58,911 nucleotides of DNA, taken from Lysobacterales bacterium (GTDB lineage: Bacteria > Pseudomonadota > Gammaproteobacteria > Xanthomonadales > Rhodanobacteraceae). A model generated the notes under the pieces. It did not search any database and was not told where the DNA came from. It worked only from the letters and a program-made list of their open reading frames with translations. The DNA lies in contig NSJK01000021.1 of assembly GCA_002632325.1 (NCBI GenBank), positions 1 to 58,911 of the forward strand, in the 5' to 3' direction. Shown here piece by piece: positions 51,481 to 58,911 of the stretch. Position numbers and translations under genes: made by a program. The stretch's first letter is position 1, and each line of letters opens with the position of its first letter.

Positions 51481-53121
51481 TCACACCAGTTTGCTGGCGC
51501 GCACCGCGGCAAACGGTGGTGGTGGCGCGAAGCTGTCGTCGCGCGCAAGCGACCAGAAACGCTGGAACACCGCATGTTCGGGCAGCTTGTTGCCGAGCAG
51601 CTCGCCCGGTTCGAGGAAGCGATACAGGGTGGCGATCGAACGGATCTCGTGCGAGGAGACGCGGCGCATCACGTGTTCGGGGCCGAGTTCACTCGGATGA
51701 TTGAGCCCCGCGGCCTGCAGCAGGTCGCGCAGCGCATGCACGGTGTTGCGCTGGAAGTTGGCCACGCGCGTCGCCTTGTCGGGCACATCGAGTCTCTTCC
51801 AGCGACTCTCGTCCTGGGTGGTGATGCCGGTCGGGCAGCGGTTGGTGTGGCAGACCTTGGCCTGAATGCAGCCCAGCGCAAACATGAAGCCACGCGCGGC
51901 ATTGCACCAGTCGGCACCGATCGCCAGCGTGCGCGCGAGATCGTTGGCGGTGATGATCTTGCCCGCCGCGCCGATGCGGATTTGCTCGCGCAGGTTCAGT
52001 CCGACCAAGGTGTTGTGCACGAGCATGAGGCCCTCGCGCAGCGGCCCGCCGACGTGATCGACGAACTCCATCGGCGCTGCGCCGGTGCCGCCCTCGCCGC
52101 CATCAACGACGATGAAATCGGGCAGGATGCCGCTGCTCTGCATTGCCTTGGCAATGCCGAACCATTCCCAGGGATGACCGATCGCCAGCTTGAAGCCGGT
52201 CGGCTTGCCACCCGACAGCTCGCGCAAGCGGGCGACGAACTGCAACAGGCCGAGCGGCGTGTCGAAAGCGGAATGGCGCGCGGGCGAGATGCAATCCTCG
52301 CCGACCGGCACGCCACGCGCGGCAGCGATCTCGGCATTGACCTTGGCGCCCGGCAACACGCCGCCGTGACCGGGCTTGGCGCCTTGCGAGAGCTTGATCT
52401 CGATCATCTTGACCTGTTCAAGCTGGGCGCGCTCGACGAATTTCGCCTCGCTGAACACGCCGGCCCGTTCGCAGGCACCGAAATAGCCCGAGCCCAGCTC
52501 CCAGACGATGTCACCGCCGTTCTCGCGGTGATAGCTCGACAACGAACCCTCGCCGGTATCGTGATAGAAGCCGCCCAGTCGCGCGCCTTCATTGAGTGCG
52601 CGGATCGCGTTCGGCGACAGCGCGCCGAAGCTCATCGCCGAGATGTTGAACACGCTCGCCGAATACGGCTTGCTGCATTGCGCGCCACCGATGGCGATGC
52701 GGAAGTCGGGCTTGTCGATCAGACTCGGCGTGATCGAATGGTTGAGCCATTCGTAACGCTCGGCATACATGTCCAGCTCGCTGCCGAAGGGCCTCACGTC
52801 CGACACCGCCTTGGCGCGCTGGTAGACCACCGCGCGCTGGGCCTGCGAGAACGGCACTTCCTCGTTATCGGCCTCGACGATGTACTGGCGCAGCATCGGC
52901 CGGAAGTACTCGAACAGGAAGCGGATGTGGCAACTCACCGGATAATTGCGGCGCAGGGTCGAGCGCTTCTGCGCGAGATCGGCCACGCCCACCAGCACCA
53001 GCGCCCCGCTGAGCAGTGCCAGCACGCGCATGCCCAAGCCCGCGTACCAGAAGTTGAGCGCGAGCACGCAGACCACGATGCAGCCCGCAAACGGGACATA
53101 ACGTGAGGGCAGAACGCTCAT
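51481..53121 (-). CDS. Membrane-anchored FMN-binding glutamate synthase family protein
   Basis: A 546-residue protein starting [13 protein letters not shown], followed by two hydrophobic helices ([36 protein letters not shown]). The rest is the GltB-like FMN barrel: [55 protein letters not shown]. Three cysteines (Cys418, 424, 429, in [15 protein letters not shown]) should bind a [3Fe-4S] cluster. It lacks the glutaminase domain, so it is not a complete glutamate synthase. Its start lies 69 bases from the divergent ubiA start. Confidence 0.92.
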   Translation of the reverse strand: MSVLPSRYVPFAGCIVVCVLALNFWYAGLGMRVLALLSGALVLVGVADLAQKRSTLRRNYPVSCHIRFLFEYFRPMLRQYIVEADNEEVPFSQAQRAVVYQRAKAVSDVRPFGSELDMYAERYEWLNHSITPSLIDKPDFRIAIGGAQCSKPYSASVFNISAMSFGALSPNAIRALNEGARLGGFYHDTGEGSLSSYHRENGGDIVWELGSGYFGACERAGVFSEAKFVERAQLEQVKMIEIKLSQGAKPGHGGVLPGAKVNAEIAAARGVPVGEDCISPARHSAFDTPLGLLQFVARLRELSGGKPTGFKLAIGHPWEWFGIAKAMQSSGILPDFIVVDGGEGGTGAAPMEFVDHVGGPLREGLMLVHNTLVGLNLREQIRIGAAGKIITANDLARTLAIGADWCNAARGFMFALGCIQAKVCHTNRCPTGITTQDESRWKRLDVPDKATRVANFQRNTVHALRDLLQAAGLNHPSELGPEHVMRRVSSHEIRSIATLYRFLEPGELLGNKLPEHAVFQRFWSLARDDSFAPPPPFAAVRASKLV

Positions 53122-53190
53122 CGGCAACTCCGGATTCGGACAGGCTCGGGCCACGAGCATAGTCGATCGTCCGCCCGCTACACTTCAACC

Positions 53191-55068
53191 ATGCACGACG
53201 AGGACACGCCCGCACCGCCACCCCGGCGCCGCAGCAGCAAGCCGATCGCAGAAGGCGAAGCGCCGCGCCCGCGCGCGGCGCCACGCAAGTCCGCGACGTC
53301 GGCCAGTGCTGCCGACGGTGAGGCAACGCTGACCACGCGCGCGCCGCGCAAGCGTGCGACCAGCGCTGCGGCCGAGGACACGCCCAAACCGCGCGCGACC
53401 AGACGGCGCAAGGATGATGCGCCCGAGTTGCCGGGCATCGAGCCTGCATCCGTGATGACGCCGGCAACTCGCCGTGTCGATCCCGCACCCGCACCCACTT
53501 CCGCAGCAAAAGCGCCGGCGAGCACAACGCCAACACCTGCAGCAAGACCATCACCGCCTGCGGCTCCGGCTGCGACGACGCCGAGTCCTGCGCAAGCGCC
53601 GCTCCATGCAAGTCCCGCTGCACGCACGCCGGCACCGACAGCAGCACCGACAGCCACTTCGACGCCGGCAAACCCCGCGCCAACATCTGCCGCAAGACCA
53701 TCACCGGCTCCGACTCCGACTCCGACTCCGACTCCGACTCCGACTCCGACTCCGACTCCGAATCCGAATCCGAATCCGACTCCGACTCCGAATCCGAATC
53801 CGAATCCGAGTCCGAGTCCGACTTCGGCTGCGCCGCGTCCTGCACAAGCTCCGCTCCATGCAGGCCCCGCGGCGCGCGCGCCGACGCTGGCAAGCCCCGC
53901 GCCTGCATCGGTTGCAAGGTCTTCACCGCCTGCCGCTGCCGTGACGACAAGCGCCACGTCACCGCTGCCACCACGCACGCCGACACCTGCTGCGCCACCT
54001 GCGCCCACCGCACCGTCGGTCGCGACCAAGCCAGGCTCCGCAGTTCGCGAGAAACCGGCCGAACCCGACTTCGTGCCCTCGTTCGCGCGCAACAACACAC
54101 CAGCACCCGCGACGCCGCAACGCGCACGCAATCAGGCACATCCGGCCGATGCCACGCCGCGCTCGACGCGGATCATCGAATGGCTGTGTTCGTATCTGCC
54201 GCCGACGCAGCGTGAGCGCGTGCGCAACTACCTCGTGCTGATGCGGCTCGATCGCCCGATCGGCGCACTGCTGCTGCTGTGGCCGACCTGGTGGGCGCTG
54301 TGGTTTGCGGCCAAGGACTTCCCGTCACCGGGCCTGTTGCTGATCTTCACGCTCGGCGTGTTCGTGATGCGCAGCGCGGGCTGCGTGATCAACGACTACG
54401 CCGACCATGATTGGCTCGACGCGCATGTCGCGCGCACCGCGGCGCGACCGATGGCTGCGGGGCGTGTAGGCAAGAAGGAAGCGCTCGCGCTGTTCGCCGG
54501 CCTGCTCGCATTTGCCTTCGTGCTGGTGCTGTTCACCAATGCGCTCACGATCAAGCTCGCCTTCGTCGGCGCCGCACTCGCCGCGATCTATCCCTACACC
54601 AAGCGCTACACTCATCTGGCGCAGGTCGTGCTCGGTGCCGCCTTCGGCTGGTCGATCCCGATGGCCTTTGCCGCGGTCAGCAACAGCCTGCCCGCGCTGT
54701 GCTGGCTGCTGTTTCTCGCCAACATCCTCTACTCGGTGATCTACGACACGCAGTACGCGATGGTCGATCGCGACGAGGACCTGCGTGTGGGCGCGAAATC
54801 GACCGCGATCCTGTTCGGTGACGCCGACCGCGTGATCCTCGGCGTGTTGATGGCGACCTTCCTGCTGGCGATGACGCTGGCCGGCACGCGCAGCGGCCTG
54901 CACTGGCCCTGGTTCCTCGGCGTGGGCATCGCCGCCGGCTTGTTCGTCTATCAGCAATGGTTGCTGCGCGAGCGCGGACGTGAGCAATGTTTCGCCGCTT
55001 TCCGCAACAACAACTGGGTCGGCTTCGCGCTCTGGCTCGGCTTGTTGTTTGCAGTCGCACTGCGCTGA
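53191..55068 (+). CDS. ubiA: 4-hydroxybenzoate polyprenyltransferase with long disordered N-terminus
   Basis: A 625-residue protein. The last 300 residues (from about 326) are a normal Ubi[21 protein letters not shown], the first Asp-rich motif NDYADHDWD (from residue 401), the second [12 protein letters not shown] (from 519) and about eight membrane helices. It would add the polyprenyl tail to 4-hydroxybenzoate in ubiquinone synthesis. The first ~325 residues are a low-complexity Pro/Ala/Thr/Ser stretch with basic start ([18 protein letters not shown]) and a PT/PN dipeptide run. No internal start codon near residue 320 is obvious, so the extension is presumed translated. It divides the gene from the divergent FMN protein. 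Confidence 0.9.
   Translation: MHDEDTPAPPPRRRSSKPIAEGEAPRPRAAPRKSATSASAADGEATLTTRAPRKRATSAAAEDTPKPRATRRRKDDAPELPGIEPASVMTPATRRVDPAPAPTSAAKAPASTTPTPAARPSPPAAPAATTPSPAQAPLHASPAARTPAPTAAPTATSTPANPAPTSAARPSPAPTPTPTPTPTPTPTPTPNPNPNPTPTPNPNPNPSPSPTSAAPRPAQAPLHAGPAARAPTLASPAPASVARSSPPAAAVTTSATSPLPPRTPTPAAPPAPTAPSVATKPGSAVREKPAEPDFVPSFARNNTPAPATPQRARNQAHPADATPRSTRIIEWLCSYLPPTQRERVRNYLVLMRLDRPIGALLLLWPTWWALWFAAKDFPSPGLLLIFTLGVFVMRSAGCVINDYADHDWLDAHVARTAARPMAAGRVGKKEALALFAGLLAFAFVLVLFTNALTIKLAFVGAALAAIYPYTKRYTHLAQVVLGAAFGWSIPMAFAAVSNSLPALCWLLFLANILYSVIYDTQYAMVDRDEDLRVGAKSTAILFGDADRVILGVLMATFLLAMTLAGTRSGLHWPWFLGVGIAAGLFVYQQWLLRERGREQCFAAFRNNNWVGFALWLGLLFAVALR
53709..53825 (+). repeat. Hexanucleotide microsatellite inside ubiA
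   Basis: About 19-20 copies of a 6-base unit, CCGACT with variants CCGAAT and CCGAGT, run for about 117 bases. It encodes alternating Pro-Thr, Pro-Asn and Pro-Ser dipeptides. Because the unit is two codons, gain or loss of copies changes length but not frame. Related longer repeats ([12 protein letters not shown] and [12 protein letters not shown]) flank it. Confidence 0.93.
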
Positions 55069-55128
55069 AATAGGCCGCGACGGCGCCGCTGGCTCATTTG
55101 ACTGACAATGCCGCTCAGCGAGGGGGGC

Positions 55129-57489
55129 ATGAACACCAAACGCGATGATGCTGTCGACGAGGCCGAAGTTCTGCGTTGGCTCGGGCGCGCGCTGGAACTC
55201 GCGGCGCCGCAGCGAACAGCCTGGCTCGCGCAACAAGCCATGTCCGCAGCGCTCATGCAGCGTGTCGCGCGCCTGCTCGAAGCCGGCGACTTTCTCGATA
55301 ACGCCTTGCCCGTGGCGCCACTGGTCGAAGCCTTCCCGCGTGCTGGTGAACGCGTGGGTGCGTGGCAACTCGTGCGTGAACTCGATGCGGGCGGCATGGG
55401 CGTCGTCTTCCTCGGTCGTCGCGCCGACGAGGTCTACGAACAGCAGGTCGCGATCAAGCTGATCCAACCGCTGCACCTGAGCCGCAGTGCGAAACTGCGC
55501 GAGCATTTCATCCAGCGTTTCGAAAACGAACGCGCGCTGCTCGCGCGCCTGAGCCATCCCAACATCGCGCGCATCCTCGACGGTGGCACCACGCACTCAG
55601 GTGTGCCGTATCTGGTGATGGAGTACATCGACGGCAAATCGCTGATCGAATACTGCGATGCGCGGCGTCTGGATGTGCGCGAGCGTCTGCGCATTTTCGG
55701 CAAGGTCTGCGAGGGTGTTCAGGATGCGCACCGCAACCTCATCGTGCATCGCGATCTCAAGCCCGGAAACGTGCTGGTCGACAAGGAAGGCGAGCCGCAC
55801 CTGCTCGACTTCGGCATCGCGCGCCTGCTCGAAGACGAACCCGATCGCGACGGACTGACCGCACTCACCGCGATGACGCCCGCCTATGCGAGCCCGGAAC
55901 AGGTGCAGCACAAGCCGCTCACCACCAGTTCGGATGTCTATTCGCTGGGCGTGATGCTGTACCAGTTGCTCGCCGGTGTACGCCCCTACGACCTGCGTGG
56001 CCTGAGCGCGGCGCAAGTCGAACGCACGATCTGCGAGACGGCTCCGGCACCGTTGGCCAATGCGCTGGAACGCTCGCTGCTCGAAGCTGACGAACGTGCG
56101 CGTCGCCGGCGTGCGCTCGGCGAAGATCTCGATCGCATCCTCGCCAAGGCGATGCACAAGGATCCGCAGCGCCGCTACGCCTCGGCGCGCGAGCTGGGTG
56201 AGGATTTGCAACGCTTCCTGCGCGGTCAGGCCGTGCTTGCCCACCCCGATTCGCGCGGCTATCGGCTGCGCAAGTTCATCGCTCGCCATCGTCTGGGAAC
56301 GGCAGCAGCCACGCTGGCACTGGCGGCCGTGCTCGTCGCGACCGCGCTGGCCTTGCGCAATGCACAGCGCGCCCAACGCAATGCCGACGACATGGCGCAG
56401 GTCAATGCCTACCTGCTCGATGTGCTGCAACTGTCCGATCCGTTCGAGACGGGCCACGAGCTGACGCTCGCGCAGGCACTCGACGAGGCTGCCAAGAGCA
56501 TCGACACGCGCTTTGCCGGCCACCCCGAGCTGTCCTCGGCAATCCGTTTCGGCATCGGCTACAGCATGCTCAGCCGCAGTCGGCTCGATGACGCGCAGAC
56601 GCAACTCGAACGCGCGCTGGCGGAAAGCACGGCGGCATTCGGCAGCAATGATCTGCGCACGCTGCGCATCGTCGAGGGTCTTGCCGGCCTGCGCCAGGAG
56701 CAAGGTCGCAAGCAGGAAGCCGAACGCATGTTCCGTGACGGCATCGCACGCATGCAGGCGGCGGGGCTGGAAGACACGCCGCTGTACCTGACGATGGTCA
56801 ACAATCTCGGCAATCTCTACCTCACCGAAGAACGCTACACCGATGCCAAGCCCCTGTTCGAACGCGCGGCCGAGCTGGTCGAGACGCTGCATGTGGAGCC
56901 GGCCGAAGCAGCCAATGTGGTGAGCAACCTCGCCCAGACCGCACATGGCTTGGGCGACTTCTCGCGCGCCGACAGGCTGTACCGGCAGGCGCAGGCACAG
57001 TTGACCAAGGCGTTTCCGCAGGGCAGCCCCGACCTTGCGATCCTGCTCAACAACCGTGCCTTGCTCGCGCAGGATCGCTGGCAGATGGTCGAGGCGCTGG
57101 ATCTGCACAAACAGTCGTTGGCGATGCGCCGCAAGGTGCTGAGTGGCCCGCATCCGATGATCGTGGTGGCGCTCACCAACGTCGCGCGGGCGGCGTTGAC
57201 CGTCGGCGACACGGCCCAGGCCCTGTCCGCGGCCGAGCAGGCGGCAACGATGTCCGATGGCGTCTACACCGAGCCAAGCTCGCGCCATGTCGATGCCTGG
57301 GTCGCCCTCGCCGACGCGCGCCTGCGCGGGGGCGATCTGGGCGGTGCGGGCTACGCGTTGCTGCGCGCCGAAGGACTCGCGACGGCGCTGACGACGCCAA
57401 CATCAGGCAAACGCGGCTATCTGGACACGGTGCGCGATGCACTGTGCGCGAAGGCACCCACGCAGGCGCCCTGCACGATGAAGCCGTAA
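55129..57489 (+). CDS. Membrane Ser/Thr protein kinase with TPR-type sensor
   Basis: A 786-residue Hanks-type kinase. The glycine-rich loop is DAGGMGVVFLG, Lys110 is in VAIK, HRDLKPGN starts at His207 and DFG at Asp227; all catalytic parts are intact. One transmembrane helix lies at about 388-410. The C-terminal region (about 420-780) is built of TPR-like helices (EQGRKQEAERMFRDGIARM, LGNLYLTEERYTDAKPLFER). The ATG at 55129 follows AGGGGGG. Unlike the kinase at 4108 there is no ECF sigma gene next to it. Targets unknown. Confidence 0.92.
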   Translation: MNTKRDDAVDEAEVLRWLGRALELAAPQRTAWLAQQAMSAALMQRVARLLEAGDFLDNALPVAPLVEAFPRAGERVGAWQLVRELDAGGMGVVFLGRRADEVYEQQVAIKLIQPLHLSRSAKLREHFIQRFENERALLARLSHPNIARILDGGTTHSGVPYLVMEYIDGKSLIEYCDARRLDVRERLRIFGKVCEGVQDAHRNLIVHRDLKPGNVLVDKEGEPHLLDFGIARLLEDEPDRDGLTALTAMTPAYASPEQVQHKPLTTSSDVYSLGVMLYQLLAGVRPYDLRGLSAAQVERTICETAPAPLANALERSLLEADERARRRRALGEDLDRILAKAMHKDPQRRYASARELGEDLQRFLRGQAVLAHPDSRGYRLRKFIARHRLGTAAATLALAAVLVATALALRNAQRAQRNADDMAQVNAYLLDVLQLSDPFETGHELTLAQALDEAAKSIDTRFAGHPELSSAIRFGIGYSMLSRSRLDDAQTQLERALAESTAAFGSNDLRTLRIVEGLAGLRQEQGRKQEAERMFRDGIARMQAAGLEDTPLYLTMVNNLGNLYLTEERYTDAKPLFERAAELVETLHVEPAEAANVVSNLAQTAHGLGDFSRADRLYRQAQAQLTKAFPQGSPDLAILLNNRALLAQDRWQMVEALDLHKQSLAMRRKVLSGPHPMIVVALTNVARAALTVGDTAQALSAAEQAATMSDGVYTEPSSRHVDAWVALADARLRGGDLGGAGYALLRAEGLATALTTPTSGKRGYLDTVRDALCAKAPTQAPCTMKP

Positions 57490-57525
57490 GCCGGCCCTGC
57501 GCGGCCGACGCGTGTGGTGTCCGAA

Positions 57526-57804
57526 TCAGAACTGCAAGCCGCCGCGGCAACTGAAGGCGCCATTGCAGAACACGAGGAGCAACAAGTTGGCGAGCGCAAA
57601 CAGGCCCAACGCAAACGCGCCGAGCCAGTCCAGGCGCTTGACCAGCAGGCCGATCAGGCTGAGCGGCCCGACTGCGAGCGCGCTCACGACGAAGAACCAA
57701 TGTGCCCAGTGCTGTCCGGAAGTTGGCGAGTCGAAACTCATCGCCGAGGCGAGCAACAGCGGCAGGCACAGCACCAAACCCAGTATGTTGCACACGGTCT
57801 TCAT
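57526..57804 (-). CDS. Small membrane protein, 92 residues
   Basis: Three predicted hydrophobic helices: NILGLVLCLPLLLASAM, WFFVVSALAVGPLSLIGLLV and AFALGLFALANLLLLVFCNG, with a Cys near the end (FSCRGGLQF). No family recognised. ATG 57804 begins MKTVCN. It converges with the kinase gene, 36 bases apart. Confidence 0.65.
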   Translation of the reverse strand: MKTVCNILGLVLCLPLLLASAMSFDSPTSGQHWAHWFFVVSALAVGPLSLIGLLVKRLDWLGAFALGLFALANLLLLVFCNGAFSCRGGLQF

Positions 57805-58406
57805 CGGCGTTCCATCCGCTTTGTGATCTTCCGCACGCGATGCTCGGATCTGTGCGAGTGTGAGTCAAGCCTGCCGACACAAGCCATCGACAGCGCTGGT
57901 GTTTCGGTTCCTGTCGCCAGCGCCTTGCCTCCCGTTCAGATCCATCAACCGTGAAGAATCGGCAAACCCATGACGAAGCTCGCTCTGCGGGTCTGGGCGC
58001 TGATACGCCGTGGTTACCTGGCCTTGATGCGCCTTGATCCCTTGTCTTGGGGTGGGTTGCGGCCGCGCGGTGGCGTGGCAACGCAGGCCATCTCGCTGGC
58101 CATTGCCCACTTCGCCATCCATCTGGGCGCGCAGGCACAGCGAGCGACTGAATCTGGCTGCTCGTGCAAGCCGGCGGGCTGTTCCATCTCTACACGCATT
58201 GGCATGCGCGTTGAACCCGTCGGCGTTGTCGGCGGCACAGCGCGAGTGGCACCGCCGGCTGCTTCAAGCTCGATGATGCGCATGAAGTGATAACGCAACG
58301 GGTTCACGCATCACTCTTCATGCCTTCGGATACACTCCATCGCGCGCTGCATCGACGTGCTGCTCGCTTCGCCCAAGGTTCGGTCAACATCAACAAGGAG
58401 AGTCTG
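57805..58406. other. Long intergenic region without a convincing gene
   Basis: About 600 bases. A plus-strand frame (57970-58290, MTKLALRVWALIRRGYLAL) and an overlapping minus-strand frame (58014-58307) are open, but neither has a ribosome site, a domain or protein-like composition throughout. No strong hairpin or repeat was recognised. The final 12 bases hold the AAGGAG of the next gene. Confidence 0.5.
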
Positions 58407-58577
58407 ATGGTCAGCAACTTCTCGCTCGTGTTCTTCTGGGGCTTGTGGTTCCTCGTGCTCCTGGCCACCGGTGTTTTCGTGCTGGTGTTGTTCTGGCGTC
58501 TCGTGCGCGCCCAGGAGCGCAATGCGGCAGCACAGGAAGCCATTGCCCGCAATGCCGCCAAGGGCGGCGAACGCTGA
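58407..58577 (+). CDS. Small single-helix membrane protein, 56 residues
   Basis: AAGGAG lies 6 bases before the ATG, an ideal ribosome site. The product has one long hydrophobic helix (VFFWGLWFLVLLATGVFVLV) and a charged C-terminus (RLVRAQERNAAAQEAIARNA, then AKGGER), a typical type II membrane miniprotein. No family recognised. It is convergent with comF. Confidence 0.7.
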   Translation: MVSNFSLVFFWGLWFLVLLATGVFVLVLFWRLVRAQERNAAAQEAIARNAAKGGER

Positions 58578-58627
58578 TTCGTCGAGTGGCGCGACGCGCT
58601 GGATGGTGCGTGGATGTCCCCGCAAGC

Positions 58628-58911
58628 TCAACGACGCTGTGGCGCGCGCGCCAGCGCCCACACATCGACGCGTGCGACGCCGGCGCGCTGCATCACGCGC
58701 GCCGCCTCGCGCAGGGTTGCTCCCGTGGTCATGACATCGTCGAACACGGCGACGTGTCGTGGCAGATCGGCGCCAACGGGAACTGCAAATGCGCCACGCA
58801 GGTTGCGCTTGCGTGCGGCGGCATCGAGCCCGGTCTGCGCTGGTGTGGCGCGCGTGCGTTCGAGCAGGTCGATGCGCAGCGGGATGCCGAGCCGTGCGGC
58901 GAGCGGTCGCG
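58628..58911 (-). CDS. comF: ComF family protein (5' end outside window)
   Basis: The C-terminal 94 residues of a phosphoribosyltransferase-fold protein. The diagnostic PRPP loop VFDDVMTTGATLREAARVMQ is present, preceded by QTGLDAAARKRNLRGAFAVP, which matches the ComF end of competence-type DNA uptake proteins. The stop TGA is at 58628-58630. The N-terminal zinc-finger part lies beyond the window. Confidence 0.92.
   Translation of the reverse strand, partial: RPLAARLGIPLRIDLLERTRATPAQTGLDAAARKRNLRGAFAVPVGADLPRHVAVFDDVMTTGATLREAARVMQRAGVARVDVWALARAPQRR

Noticed and set aside
52865..54139. Minus-strand frame with Ser-Asp/Ser-Glu repeats opposite ubiA
   Set aside because: The acidic repeats are only the antisense reading of the hexanucleotide run in ubiA.
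57970..58290. Possible gene starting MTKLALRVW
   Set aside because: No ribosome site or domain, and an equally long antisense frame overlaps it.

Overview
This is a high-GC stretch of bacterial chromosome. The tatABC, ttcA, rdgC, hemH, birA-coaX and mtfA genes, the many secreted proteins of the delta-60 and right-handed beta-helix type, a GTAG-type REP array and short 4-bp gene overlaps all suggest a gammaproteobacterium of the Xanthomonadales/Lysobacterales, most likely Rhodanobacteraceae-like. That placement is inferred from gene content; no 16S or marker tree could be made. No phage, plasmid, CRISPR or intact insertion sequence is visible.

Layout. 1-3326: two exported proteins on the minus strand, a delta-60 repeat protein cut by the window edge and a GDSL esterase autotransporter. 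3525-7026: an ECF sigma factor followed by a membrane Ser/Thr kinase with a TPR-type exterior. 7093-9913: a MerR-type metal promoter, its regulator and a Cu+ P-type ATPase. 10228-12708: a large secreted beta-helix protein. 12709-13263: a decayed non-coding patch holding two 105-bp tandem copies and the 3' end of a second copper ATPase. 13264-14061: two small conserved genes (DUF924, DUF465). 14080-14680: a REP/BIME array. 14695-25893: mostly housekeeping: tkt, ttcA, rdgC, a YgjP-type metallopeptidase, a hydrolase, hemH, a secreted protein with a C-terminal anchor, a SYLF protein, tatABC, a deoxyinosine glycosylase and (to 26416) a peroxiredoxin. 26522-38793: a gingipain-like C25 peptidase, mtfA, birA-coaX-SPOR, tRNA-Thr(TGT), an SDR reductase coupled to an M13 peptidase, a transglutaminase and lipoproteins. 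38915-48479: a surface-glycan block with a GT39-type membrane transferase, a Wzm/Wzt-like ABC exporter, three glycosyltransferases (one fused to a sulfotransferase-like domain) and a Gmd-like dehydratase. 48495-58911: DUF937, orphan HPt, arginase, a GST, an FMN glutamate-synthase-like protein, ubiA with a very long repetitive N-terminus, a second Ser/Thr kinase with TPRs, small membrane proteins and the end of comF.

How the parts work together. The merR-copA pair is a self-contained metal efflux unit. tatABC forms one translocon operon. birA and coaX overlap by 4 bp and serve biotin and CoA metabolism. The genes from 40346 to 48479 overlap or nearly touch throughout and most probably build and export one surface polysaccharide. 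The strongest items for follow-up are the ubiA extension with its hexanucleotide repeat, the three-domain glycosyltransferase/sulfotransferase and the unknown 96-residue protein before it, the REP array, and the copA remnant with its adjoining tandem duplication.
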